A stretch of 21,878 bases of DNA from Bacillota bacterium (GTDB lineage Bacteria > Bacillota > Clostridia > Christensenellales > Aristaeellaceae). The notes below the pieces were generated by a model. That model had not been told where the DNA came from. It saw nothing but the letters and a program-made list of their open reading frames with translations, and made no database searches. The translations under genes and the position numbers were made by a program. The stretch spans positions 1-21,878 of the forward strand of contig JAEZLW010000022.1 in NCBI GenBank assembly GCA_023415145.1, written 5' to 3'. Shown here piece after piece: positions 6,369-14,362 of this stretch (position 1 is its first letter; each line of letters begins with the position of its first letter).

Positions 6369-7439
6369 ATGGTTGAAAAAACACACCTGATCGACCTTGA
6401 ATCCATATCAAAGGATTTTGACGGCACAACAGTGCTGGACAATATCAACTTATATATCCGCAAGAAAGAGTTTGTGACGCTGCTGGGGCCCAGCGGGTGC
6501 GGTAAAACCACCACGCTGCGCATCATCGGCGGGTTTGAATATCCTTCCAGCGGCAGGGTTCTTTTTGAAGGCAAGGATATCACACATGTTCCGCCTTACA
6601 AGCGCAAGGTGAATACCATCTTTCAAAAGTACGCGCTGTTCCCTCATTTGAACGTGCAAGACAACATCGCCTTCGGCCTGAAAATAGCCAAGGTAGATAG
6701 AAATGACATCCACCGCCGGGTGGAGGCCATGCTGGAACTTACGAATTTAAAGGGATACGGCAAGCGCAGCGTGGAATCCCTCTCCGGCGGGCAGCAGCAG
6801 CGTGTAGCCATCGCAAGAGCATTGGTGAACGAGCCGGAAGTCTTGCTTCTGGATGAACCGCTGGGCGCGCTGGACCTGAAACTTCGCAAGGAAATGCAAT
6901 TGGAACTGAAAAACATGCAGCAGCGCCTGGGTATCACTTTCCTGTATGTGACCCACGACCAGGAGGAAGCGCTCACCATGAGCGATACCGTCGTAGTCAT
7001 GCGGGACGGACAGATTCTGCAAATCGGTGATCCCAAACGTATTTACGACGAACCGGTGAACGCATTCGTAGCCGACTTCATTGGTGAAAGCAATATCCTA
7101 AAAGGCACGATGATCCACGATGAACTCGTGTCCTTTGCAGGAGCTGAATTCCCCTGCGTGGATGCAGGCTTTGGCAACAACACACCGGTTGATGTGGTGG
7201 TGCGCCCTGAGGATGTTATGCTGGTGGGCGAGGATGTTGGGCTGCTTACCGGCACGGTCAAGAGCGTTCTTTTCAAGGGCGTGCATTACGAAATGATGAT
7301 CGATGCCGGTCATACCACCTTCAAAGTTCATTCCACCACCATGCAGCCGCAAAGCTCCAGGGTGGGCATCGTCATTGTTCCCTTTAACATCCATATCATG
7401 AAGCCCATGGCGGATGCCAGGGAGGAAATCAGGTCTTGA
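6369..7439 (+). CDS. potA: Spermidine/putrescine ABC importer, ATP-binding protein PotA
   Basis: A 356-residue ATPase that powers polyamine uptake from the cytoplasmic face of the PotBC channel. Visible motifs: Walker A GPSGCGKT (40-47), Q-loop Q86, signature LSGGQQQR (138-145), Walker B VLLLDEP (158-164) and H-loop His196. The C-terminal part from about residue 240 is a TOBE-type regulatory domain with VVVRPEDVML. All catalytic residues are present and the length is usual. AAGGAG precedes the ATG with ten bases of spacing. Assignment to polyamines rather than another substrate rests mainly on the neighbours: a PotB/PotC permease pair and a PotD-type binding protein. The stop codon shares a base with the potB start. 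Confidence 0.93.
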   Translation: MVEKTHLIDLESISKDFDGTTVLDNINLYIRKKEFVTLLGPSGCGKTTTLRIIGGFEYPSSGRVLFEGKDITHVPPYKRKVNTIFQKYALFPHLNVQDNIAFGLKIAKVDRNDIHRRVEAMLELTNLKGYGKRSVESLSGGQQQRVAIARALVNEPEVLLLDEPLGALDLKLRKEMQLELKNMQQRLGITFLYVTHDQEEALTMSDTVVVMRDGQILQIGDPKRIYDEPVNAFVADFIGESNILKGTMIHDELVSFAGAEFPCVDAGFGNNTPVDVVVRPEDVMLVGEDVGLLTGTVKSVLFKGVHYEMMIDAGHTTFKVHSTTMQPQSSRVGIVIVPFNIHIMKPMADAREEIRS

Positions 7440-8425
7440 TGAACGGCATGCAGCTTCATCCATGGGCGTGGTGGCTGATGGCACTGGGCCTTATCGGTTT
7501 TGCGGCGATGGTTTTTCTGTCCATTCACCGTAACAATGGCGTGAAGCGCTCTCTGTTTGCCTCCCCTTACACGCTGTGGATGATCTTGTTCACCGTGCTG
7601 CCGGTGATTCTCATCGGTTACTACGCCTTCACAGACAAGACAGGCGCATTCACCATGGACAACTTCAGCCACTTTTTTGACAGCAATCATTCCAAGAATC
7701 AAATCTACTCTTCCATGGGCGAGCAGTACGCCGCTTATATCCGCCGGGGTACGGTGAATGTGGACACACTGTTCTATTCCATGTGGATGGCCTTTTTATG
7801 CACAGTGATCTGTCTTGTTATGGGCTACCCAGCCGCACTTTTCATGTCCGACAGGGAGATGAAAATCGGCAGCACCATCGTGGTGTTGTTTATCATCCCC
7901 ATGTGGATGAATTTCCTTCTGCGCACCGTGGCGTGGATGTCGCTGCTGGAGGATCAAGGGCTGATCAACAGCATTTTAAGGTCGTTGGGTTTTCATAGCG
8001 CGCAGCTCATGTACAACAACGGTGCTGTTCTGCTCGGCATGGTGTACAACTTCCTGCCCTTTATGGTGTTTCCCATCTATACGTCACTGACCAAAATGGA
8101 TGTACGCCTTCTGGAGGCGGCCCATGACCTGGGCGCCAACCACGTAAAGACATTTTTACGTGTAACGCTGCCGCTCAGCATCCCCGGCATCATTTCCGGC
8201 ATCACCATGGTGTTCATGCCCTCCGTCACCACATTCTTTATCCCCCGAATTCTGGGTGGCGGTAATACCATGATGTTCGGAGACCTGATTGAGAATAAAT
8301 TTTTGACTGAAGGCAACTGGAACGTGGGCAGCGCACTCAGCCTGGTCATGATGGTGCTGATCCTTGTAAGCCTTGGCATTTTACGCAAGGCCGACCCGGA
8401 AGGCGAAGGGGGGAGCATGATTTGA
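7439..8425 (+). CDS. potB: Spermidine/putrescine ABC importer permease PotB, with extra N-terminal membrane segment
   Basis: A 328-residue permease, longer than the usual 275-290 of PotB. The extra length is N-terminal: residues about 8-28 form an additional hydrophobic segment (WAWWLMALGLIGFAAMVFL) before the usual first helix (SPYTLWMILFTVLPVILIGY). The core has the binding-protein-dependent permease fold with the ATPase-docking EAA loop EAAHDLGANHVKTFLRVTLP near the C-terminal third. The ATG at 7439 overlaps the potA stop (TGATG). GGAGG at 7421-7425 is 13 bases away; the TTG at 7436 is a possible alternative start. PotB pairs with PotC, encoded directly downstream with a 4-base overlap. 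Confidence 0.92.
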   Translation: MNGMQLHPWAWWLMALGLIGFAAMVFLSIHRNNGVKRSLFASPYTLWMILFTVLPVILIGYYAFTDKTGAFTMDNFSHFFDSNHSKNQIYSSMGEQYAAYIRRGTVNVDTLFYSMWMAFLCTVICLVMGYPAALFMSDREMKIGSTIVVLFIIPMWMNFLLRTVAWMSLLEDQGLINSILRSLGFHSAQLMYNNGAVLLGMVYNFLPFMVFPIYTSLTKMDVRLLEAAHDLGANHVKTFLRVTLPLSIPGIISGITMVFMPSVTTFFIPRILGGGNTMMFGDLIENKFLTEGNWNVGSALSLVMMVLILVSLGILRKADPEGEGGSMI

Positions 8426-9201
8426 AAAGGTTGATCAAACGCGCTTACCTTTCCCTTATCCTGCTGTTTTTGTATATCCCCATCATCGTTCTTATTTTTC
8501 AATCATTCAACAGCGGAAAGAGCCGAGCCAAGTGGGAGGGCTTCTCCCTGCATTGGTATGGTGAGCTGTTTAGTGACAGGTCCATCATGGCCGCGCTGTA
8601 TGTAACCCTCACCGTAGCTATCATAGCAGCCATAACAGCCACCATCCTGGGAACGCTGGCGGCTATCGGTATCCATGCCATGCGTAAACGGCCTCAATCC
8701 TTCATGATGACAATGACCAACCTGCCCATGACCATGCCCGACATCGTAACAGGCATATCGCTGATGCTTCTGTTCCTGTTTGCCAAAGTGGAGCGTGGCT
8801 ATGTGACGATGCTGCTGGCACATGTCACCTTCAATACGCCGTATGTGATCCTTTCGGTATTGCCAAAGCTCAAGCAAATGAACAAGCACAGCTATGAGGC
8901 GGCACTGGACCTGGGAGCCACGCCCGGATATGCGCTTTTGCATGTTATATTGCCGGAGATCAGTCCGGGTGTCATTACTGGTGCGCTTCTTGCTTTCACA
9001 CTTTCGCTGGATGATTTTGTCATCAGCTATTTCACCACCAGCCCGCTGGTTCAGAATCTGTCCACACTGATTTATTCCAAAGCCCGCATTGGCATCGAGC
9101 CCACGCTCAACGCGCTGAGCGCGTTGATGTTTGTGGCGCTGCTGCTGCTTTTGCTGGCCGTCAACCGCCGGACGGTCAAGGCCCAAAAGAAGTCAGCCTG
9201 A
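8422..9201 (+). CDS. potC: Spermidine/putrescine ABC importer permease PotC
   Basis: A 259-residue permease of normal length with about six membrane helices and the EAA loop EAALDLGATPGYALLHVILP (about residues 158-177). The segment SLDDFVISYFTT is typical of PotC. The start is a TTG overlapping the potB stop as TTGA, placed about seven bases after a GGGGGGAG ribosome binding site; no in-frame ATG fits. Overlapping stop and start indicate translational coupling and equal amounts of PotB and PotC, as expected for the heterodimeric channel. Confidence 0.92.
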   Translation: MKRLIKRAYLSLILLFLYIPIIVLIFQSFNSGKSRAKWEGFSLHWYGELFSDRSIMAALYVTLTVAIIAAITATILGTLAAIGIHAMRKRPQSFMMTMTNLPMTMPDIVTGISLMLLFLFAKVERGYVTMLLAHVTFNTPYVILSVLPKLKQMNKHSYEAALDLGATPGYALLHVILPEISPGVITGALLAFTLSLDDFVISYFTTSPLVQNLSTLIYSKARIGIEPTLNALSALMFVALLLLLLAVNRRTVKAQKKSA

Positions 9202-9262
9202 TGTTCTGCGCTATTGTGCATGACATACATTTTTGATCAGTAAAGAACAGGAGGTTAAACTC

Positions 9263-10303
9263 ATGAAAAAATGGCTTACTCTGCTTCTTATCGCGTGCCT
9301 GTTGGTACCCGCTGCAACAAACGCGGAAAACGCTGGCGTGGTGAACATTTTCAACTGGGAAGATTATATCGACGAGCAAACGCTGGAGATGTTTACGGCT
9401 GAAACGGGCATCAAAGTCAACTACATGAACTTCACCACGAATGAGGATATGCTGGTACAGGTGGAAGCCACACCTTCAGCCTTTGACGTGGTATTTCCGT
9501 CCGACTATGCCGTGGAGCGGATGATGGCCAACGGGCTGCTGGAAAAGATCGACTTTACCAACGTGCCCAACGCTCAGCAGATTCTTCCGGAACTGCGCAA
9601 CGCCACCTATGATCCCACAGGCGAATACAGTGTACCCTACATGTGGGGTACCGTAGGCATCCTGTACAACAAGACCATGGTCACAGAACCTGTGGACAGT
9701 TGGGCCATATTGTGGGATACAAAATATATGAACAGCGTTTTCATGATGGACAGCATCCGTGACACCATGGGCATTACGCTGAAATATATTGGTGAATCCA
9801 TGAACACCCGTGATCCCATTGCATTGGAAAAGGCAAAGGAGTTACTTATCCAGCAAAAGCAGTCGGGTATCGTGAAAGCTTATCAGGTGGATGAGACGAA
9901 GGACAAGATGGTAGCCGGCGAAGCCGCACTGGCGCTGATGTGGAGCGGTGACGCCCAGTATGCCATCGACCTGAACCCTGATCTGGATTACGTAGTGCCC
10001 AAGGAAGGCTCCAATGTGTGGGTAGACGCCATGGTCATTCCCAAGGGTGCCAAGAACAAAGCCAATGCGGAAGCCTTTATCAATTTCATGTCCAGGCCTG
10101 ACGTTGCACAATTGAATTGTGAGGCCATCTGGTACTCCTCCCCCAATGCCGGTGCCATCGAACTGATGGGGGAAGAATACGCAGATAACCCCGTAATGAA
10201 CCCAGCGCCTGAAGTGGTGGAGCGTTGCGAATACTTCAACGATATACAGGATTTCATTGCAATCTACAATGCACTTTGGCTGGATATCAAGAGTGCCAAG
10301 TAG
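9263..10303 (+). CDS. potD: Spermidine/putrescine-binding protein PotD
   Basis: A 346-residue extracytoplasmic binding protein that delivers polyamines to PotBC. The ATG at 9263 follows an exact GGAGG. Residues 1-21 are a signal peptide ending ATNA-EN. A cysteine at residue 12 (LIAC) resembles a lipobox, but the hydrophobic stretch before it would be very short, so lipoprotein status is uncertain. The mature protein starts VVNIFNWEDYID, the hallmark of PotD/PotF, and contains FDVVFPSDYAVERM, LALMWSGDAQYA and GSNVWVDAMVIPKGA, the last two containing acidic and aromatic residues known to line the polyamine site in this family. It is the final gene before the terminator. Confidence 0.93.
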   Translation: MKKWLTLLLIACLLVPAATNAENAGVVNIFNWEDYIDEQTLEMFTAETGIKVNYMNFTTNEDMLVQVEATPSAFDVVFPSDYAVERMMANGLLEKIDFTNVPNAQQILPELRNATYDPTGEYSVPYMWGTVGILYNKTMVTEPVDSWAILWDTKYMNSVFMMDSIRDTMGITLKYIGESMNTRDPIALEKAKELLIQQKQSGIVKAYQVDETKDKMVAGEAALALMWSGDAQYAIDLNPDLDYVVPKEGSNVWVDAMVIPKGAKNKANAEAFINFMSRPDVAQLNCEAIWYSSPNAGAIELMGEEYADNPVMNPAPEVVERCEYFNDIQDFIAIYNALWLDIKSAK

Positions 10304-10344
10304 GCTGGGACTCCCCGTAAAAGTGCCGTCTGAGAATCACAAAC

Positions 10345-10380
10345 GAACGCCCGGCAAGATGCCGGGCGTTCTCTTTATTT
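10345..10380 (+). terminator. Rho-independent terminator of the pot operon
   Basis: An 11-bp perfect stem GAACGCCCGGC/GCCGGGCGTTC with loop AAGAT, followed by a T-rich tract (TCTTTATTTCTCTT). It lies 42 bases after the potD stop. Confidence 0.88.
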
Positions 10381-10539
10381 CTCTTGCTGCTGAACAGTGT
10401 TCCCTTTCTGACTCCATTATAGCATACTTTTTCAAGAAAGAACAGACTGTATATTCCAGCGTGATTATGCTAGACTACATGCACGTCGGAACAAGCCGAA
10501 TCTCATTGTGCGTCTTGAGACGAAAGGAGATAAAAGGCA

Positions 10540-12789
10540 GTGAATCAGGTAAAGGAGCAGGGGGATCTGAATGCTGAAAAGCTTTATTTGGAACAGACAA
10601 TCGCCTTTGTGCGCAAGCAGTGGCAATCAGCGAAGCAAAGAATCCTGGGTGAGGAAGCAGAAATATCCTCTGCCTATGAAGAAATGCTGGAAAATGCTAC
10701 CCATGACCTGAAAGGATTGTATTCCGAACAGGGTTTTCACAATTTGGCATCATTAAGCCAGTATATCATGCCTGTTACGGCGCAAATTGCCGCCCACGAG
10801 TCCGGAGTCCAGGCGATTCGTTCCCTGGAAGGCATGATGGATTCCCCTTACTTCGCCCGGATAGATTTTCTATACGACGGTGAGGAAACCGTTGAAAAAG
10901 TTTATATCGGGCGCGCTACGCTTTTGGATCAAAAAACGCTGACCGTTTATGTGCACGACTGGCGAGCACCTATTTCCAGCGTGTTCTATCGCTTTGGCGT
11001 TGGCAAGGCATCATTTATCGCCCCCAACGGCAAGGTTGACGGAGAGGTTCTTTTAAAAAGGCAGTATGAAATCAGGCGCGGTGCTTTACTGTACTTTTTT
11101 GATGCGGATGTTCAGATCATTGACGAATTTCTACGGCAGCTATTGTCAAAGCATGCTTCCCCCAAAATGAAGACCATTGTGGAAACCATACAAAGGGATC
11201 AGGATATCGTGATTCGGGATATGGAAAGCGATGTGCTGATGGTTCAGGGTGCGGCGGGAAGCGGAAAAACGTCCATTGCGTTGCACAGAATTTCCTATTT
11301 GATGTATCAGGGATTAAGCGGCAGGCTTAACGCAAACGACATTCTTATTCTCTCACCCAACTCGGTATTTGAGGAATACATTTCGCATGTACTCCCTGAC
11401 CTGGGTGAGAAAAATGTAAAGACCCTGTTGTTTGAAGATATGTTCCATGGCATATTGCCGGTGGTGCCAATGCATACAAGAAGCCAGACCACGGAATATG
11501 TACTATCCTGCGAGGATGAGAAGCGTGCTGCGCTTATAAAGAGCAGCATGGACTTTAAGGGTTCCGCCGCTTTTTTGGAAATCCTAAAAAGGATGGTAAA
11601 GGACCTGCCGAGAAAATGGATCGCTTTTACGGATATTGATTATGATGGCCGGTGCATTGCGCACCGGGAAACAGTAAAGTCCTCCATATGCAATACCCGC
11701 AAATTAGCACCTTTGGGTGTTCGTCTCCAATGGCTGGAACGTGAGATACTTGAAAAGGTTCATGCCATGCATGAAAGCCGCATTCGCAAGCTTGAGCAAT
11801 TTGTCATGCGGTATCCGGAACACGCAATGGAGGTTGAACCATTCGCCCGCATGATATCCATTCAGCAAAGCGCTGTGCTTTTGAGGGAAATACGTGCATT
11901 TACAAGCATCGATGTAAGGGAGGTGTATAGGCACCTATTTTGTGACGAGCAGCGATTTTACCGTTTGGCGGAAGGTGTTCCGTTACCTGAAAATATTGAA
12001 GAAATCCGCAGCTTTACATACGAAAGGCTTCAGGAAACCCAGTTATGGTATGACGATGCACAGGCGCTTTTGTATTTGTACATCCGTATCCATGGCTGCG
12101 GAGAATATGCACATATCAGGCAGTTGGTATTGGACGAGGCACAGGATGAACGTCCGTTGTTTTATGCCATACTTCGTGAGTTGTTTGCAGGCGCGCGCTA
12201 TACCATTTTGGGTGATGTAAACCAAACCATCGGGAAGCAAGCGGATATTACGCTGTATAGTCAAATCAGCAGCATGCTCGGCAGGGAAAAAACCATGCTG
12301 GTGACGATGGAAAAAAGCTTCCGGTGCACCATGGAAATATGGCGTTACAGTGGAAAATTTCTGGCTCCGGACGCACTGGGCCAATGCTTCAGCCGAAACG
12401 GAGAGGAGCCTGTTGTTCATAGGGCTGCATGTACAGATGAAATGGATGACAAGATTTTAGATGAAATAGCATCCAGCAAAGATAGGGGGTATCAATCCGT
12501 TGGACTGATCTGCAAGACGGAGAGGGATGCTTACTCATTGTACAATCGGTTAAAGAAAAGGTATCATTTGAAGCTGGTCCATAACGGCGCTATGACAGAC
12601 ATAAGCGGCGTCATCATCATTCCCATATACCTGGCGAAAGGCTTGGAGTTTGATTCCGTGCTGATATGCGACGCAGACCATAGTCATTATCACACAGAAG
12701 ATGACAAAAGATTGCTGTACATAGCAACCACAAGGGCGCTGCATCGGCTGAGCCTGTATTATACCGGAGTCATAAGCCCGCTTCTGTAA
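10540..12789 (+). CDS. helD: HelD-type superfamily 1 helicase, RNA polymerase recycling factor
   Basis: A 749-residue UvrD-like protein. Visible motifs: Walker A GAAGSGKT (237-244), DEAQDE (532-537, motif II), a GDVNQTIG segment (motif III region), AKGLEFDSV (motif V) and LLYIATTRA (motif VI). The N-terminal about 200 residues are not helicase: a charged, probably coiled-coil arm followed by a DWRAPISSVFYRFG block, both typical of HelD. In Firmicutes HelD binds RNA polymerase, inserts into its channels and releases stalled complexes using ATP. Start is GTG, ten bases after AAAGGAG. It is followed after 30 bases by a small acyl-carrier-like gene that probably shares its transcript. UvrD/PcrA repair helicases are an unlikely alternative because of the N-terminal arm. 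Confidence 0.88.
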   Translation: MNQVKEQGDLNAEKLYLEQTIAFVRKQWQSAKQRILGEEAEISSAYEEMLENATHDLKGLYSEQGFHNLASLSQYIMPVTAQIAAHESGVQAIRSLEGMMDSPYFARIDFLYDGEETVEKVYIGRATLLDQKTLTVYVHDWRAPISSVFYRFGVGKASFIAPNGKVDGEVLLKRQYEIRRGALLYFFDADVQIIDEFLRQLLSKHASPKMKTIVETIQRDQDIVIRDMESDVLMVQGAAGSGKTSIALHRISYLMYQGLSGRLNANDILILSPNSVFEEYISHVLPDLGEKNVKTLLFEDMFHGILPVVPMHTRSQTTEYVLSCEDEKRAALIKSSMDFKGSAAFLEILKRMVKDLPRKWIAFTDIDYDGRCIAHRETVKSSICNTRKLAPLGVRLQWLEREILEKVHAMHESRIRKLEQFVMRYPEHAMEVEPFARMISIQQSAVLLREIRAFTSIDVREVYRHLFCDEQRFYRLAEGVPLPENIEEIRSFTYERLQETQLWYDDAQALLYLYIRIHGCGEYAHIRQLVLDEAQDERPLFYAILRELFAGARYTILGDVNQTIGKQADITLYSQISSMLGREKTMLVTMEKSFRCTMEIWRYSGKFLAPDALGQCFSRNGEEPVVHRAACTDEMDDKILDEIASSKDRGYQSVGLICKTERDAYSLYNRLKKRYHLKLVHNGAMTDISGVIIIPIYLAKGLEFDSVLICDADHSHYHTEDDKRLLYIATTRALHRLSLYYTGVISPLL

Positions 12790-12819
12790 TTGTCCGGTTG
12801 GTTGAAGGGAGGTATGTGC

Positions 12820-13110
12820 TTGGTTATTCATAAGGTAAAAAAGATGCTGGCGGATATCATCAGTATTGATCCGGAGGATATTGCTTCAAGGATGGCTTTG
12901 ACAAAAGCAAACGGTGTGGATCCCATCGACGTTGCCTGCCTTGTCATCGCTTGCGAAAAAGAGTTTGGGATCACCATTCACGATGAAGATGTCCTTGCCA
13001 TAGGCAGCGTCGCCGGCCTGGCGGCGCATATTGAACAAATGCTCAATGATGGTATGAATGAACCGGCCGAGCGTACCGAAGAGGACCGTACCGCCTGGTT
13101 TTATGAATAA
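12820..13110 (+). CDS. Acyl-carrier-like protein lacking the phosphopantetheine serine
   Basis: A 96-residue acidic protein. The TTG at 12820 is chosen because GGAGG (12808-12812) lies seven bases before it; the ATG at 12814 is too close to that site. Residues about 1-75 match the acyl carrier fold: VKKMLADIISIDPEDI for helix 1, then a GVDPIDVACLVIACEKEFGI block that aligns with the carrier motif G-x-D-S-L-[DE]-x-x-x-L-x-x-x-x-E-x-x-F-G-I, then ITIHDEDV and a final helix. In that alignment the serine that carries the cofactor is proline (codon CCC). The acidic tail (NEPAERTEEDRTAWFYE) is an extra. Without the serine it should not carry an acyl chain, so a structural or regulatory role is inferred. 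It follows helD closely. Confidence 0.7.
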   Translation: MVIHKVKKMLADIISIDPEDIASRMALTKANGVDPIDVACLVIACEKEFGITIHDEDVLAIGSVAGLAAHIEQMLNDGMNEPAERTEEDRTAWFYE

Positions 13111-13115
13111 CACCC

Positions 13116-13667
13116 TTATTGGGGATAGTACAGCACCATACTCATCAGCGCTGGCTCATCCCCGTTGTTCCTGTACCCATGGGCTACATCCGCCTTGAAG
13201 CGGATGGAATCGCCTTTGCGCAAAAGTTCCTCCCTGCCGTCGATGACCACCACAGCTTCCCCGGCGAATATCGTGATATATTCCTCCGTGCCGGCAAGAT
13301 GCGCGGTAGAATCAAACGCACATGACGGCAGCATCTCGATTCGGTAAACCTCAAAACGCCTTTCCTCGTCAAAGGAAAAAATGGGACGGTTGATAAACAA
13401 ACCGTCGCATTCCACCATTGGCATGATGTCCTGTTCCCTGATGATCTCCGTAGCTTCCGATTCCCTTTCCAGGAAGGATGTAAAGGATATTTTCAGCCCG
13501 TTGGCAATTTTCCACAGTACGCTGATGGTGGGGTTTACTTCTCCTCGCTCGATTTGCCCCAACATGCTCTTGGATACGCCCGACAGACGGGAAACCGTAT
13601 CCAGGCTCATCTTCCGCGTTTCCCGTATCCTTTTGAAGTTGTCAGCAATGGTCCTGTTTACATCCAT
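13116..13667 (-). CDS. XRE-cupin transcriptional regulator, divergent from an exporter
   Basis: A 183-residue protein with the same architecture as the regulator at 5792 but clearly different in sequence. The XRE helix-turn-helix (FKRIRETRKMSLDTVSRLSG, then VSKSMLGQIERGEVNPTISV) covers residues about 10-65. The C-terminal cupin includes AGTEEYITIFAGEAVVVIDG and KGDSIRFKADVAHGYRN. GGAGG precedes the ATG by nine bases. It is transcribed away from the LysE/EamB-like exporter, and their promoters overlap, so it probably controls the exporter and itself. The ligand is unknown; an amino acid or sulphur metabolite would suit the exporter family. Its stop lies five bases from the stop of the convergent carrier-like gene. 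Confidence 0.88.
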   Translation of the reverse strand: MDVNRTIADNFKRIRETRKMSLDTVSRLSGVSKSMLGQIERGEVNPTISVLWKIANGLKISFTSFLERESEATEIIREQDIMPMVECDGLFINRPIFSFDEERRFEVYRIEMLPSCAFDSTAHLAGTEEYITIFAGEAVVVIDGREELLRKGDSIRFKADVAHGYRNNGDEPALMSMVLYYPQ

Positions 13668-13688
13668 AAAAATTTGCCTCCGGGACGA

Positions 13689-13717
13689 TTGACATTATAG
13701 TGCACATATCGTATTAT
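13689..13717 (+). promoter_or_regulatory. Sigma-A promoter of the LysE/EamB-like exporter, with overlapping operator-like repeats
   Basis: TTGACA (13689-13694), 17 bases, TATTAT (13712-13717): near consensus. AT-rich repeats ATATCG (13706 and 13718) and the palindrome ATATCGCATAT (13718-13728) surround the -10 box and could be the binding site of the adjacent XRE-cupin protein. Confidence 0.78.
13694..13699 (-). promoter_or_regulatory. -10 box of the divergent XRE-cupin gene
   Basis: TATAAT on the minus strand, overlapping the -35 box of the exporter promoter by one base. No clear -35 hexamer is visible, so activity may be weak or assisted. The leader would be only about 20 bases, containing the ribosome binding site. 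Confidence 0.45.
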
Positions 13718-13780
13718 ATATCGCATATCCAATATTCATCCATATGCAGTATATCATACTTGATCTGGGAGGTAAACCGC

Positions 13781-14362
13781 ATGCCAAACCCGCTCGCGTT
13801 CCTGGCCTATATCCTGGTTACGGCATACACGCCGGGACCCAACAATATTTTGTCCATGAGCAATGCCAGTATTTTGGGATTCAAAAAAAGCTTCCCCTTC
13901 AACGTAGGCATCCTTTGTGGTTTCTTTATTGTCATGACGCTGTGCACGCTGTTCAGCGCAGCGCTGTATGCGGTGATCCCCAAAATCAAAATGGCCATGC
14001 TGATTCTGGGCGCGGCCTATATGCTGTATCTGGCATGGAAGATTATCAAAAGCTCTCCGCATCATCAAGATGCAAAGAAAAACAGAAGCACCTTCCTTTC
14101 AGGCATGCTGCTTCAGTTTGTAAACCCCAAGATCATGGTATACGGCATTACTTCCATGTCCGTATACATCCTGCCCTATTACAACGACCTGGCGCATTTG
14201 ATCCTATTCGGCCTTGTTTTGTCCTTGACCGGCTTTTCCGCCACACTGTGCTGGTCAGGCTTTGGTTCGGTGTTCAGCCGGCTTCTCAAAAACCACGCCA
14301 AGGTGGTCAATCCCATCATGGCGGCTCTTTTGGTATACTGCGCAGTATCGCTGTTTTTCTAG
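13781..14362 (+). CDS. LysE/RhtB-family amino acid exporter, EamB-like
   Basis: A 193-residue membrane protein. The ATG at 13781 follows GGGAGG with suitable spacing, and the family similarity begins there; the frame is open further upstream without similarity. It has about six hydrophobic segments and the family motif TPGPNNILSMSNASILGF near residues 20-37. From memory it resembles E. coli EamB (cysteine and O-acetylserine exporter) along its length: GAAYMLYLAWKIIKSSP, LQFVNPKIMVYGITSMSVYI and the end ALLVYCAVSLFF. Substrate is therefore likely a small amino acid of sulphur metabolism, but this is inference. It has its own near-consensus promoter and a divergent XRE-cupin regulator. Its TAG stop overlaps the psuG stop on the opposite strand within CTAG. 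Confidence 0.88.
   Translation: MPNPLAFLAYILVTAYTPGPNNILSMSNASILGFKKSFPFNVGILCGFFIVMTLCTLFSAALYAVIPKIKMAMLILGAAYMLYLAWKIIKSSPHHQDAKKNRSTFLSGMLLQFVNPKIMVYGITSMSVYILPYYNDLAHLILFGLVLSLTGFSATLCWSGFGSVFSRLLKNHAKVVNPIMAALLVYCAVSLFF

Noticed and set aside
13700..13780. Upstream extension of the exporter frame by 27 codons
   Set aside because: It crosses the -10 box of the exporter promoter, and the family similarity begins at MPNPLAFLAY, directly after GGGAGG.
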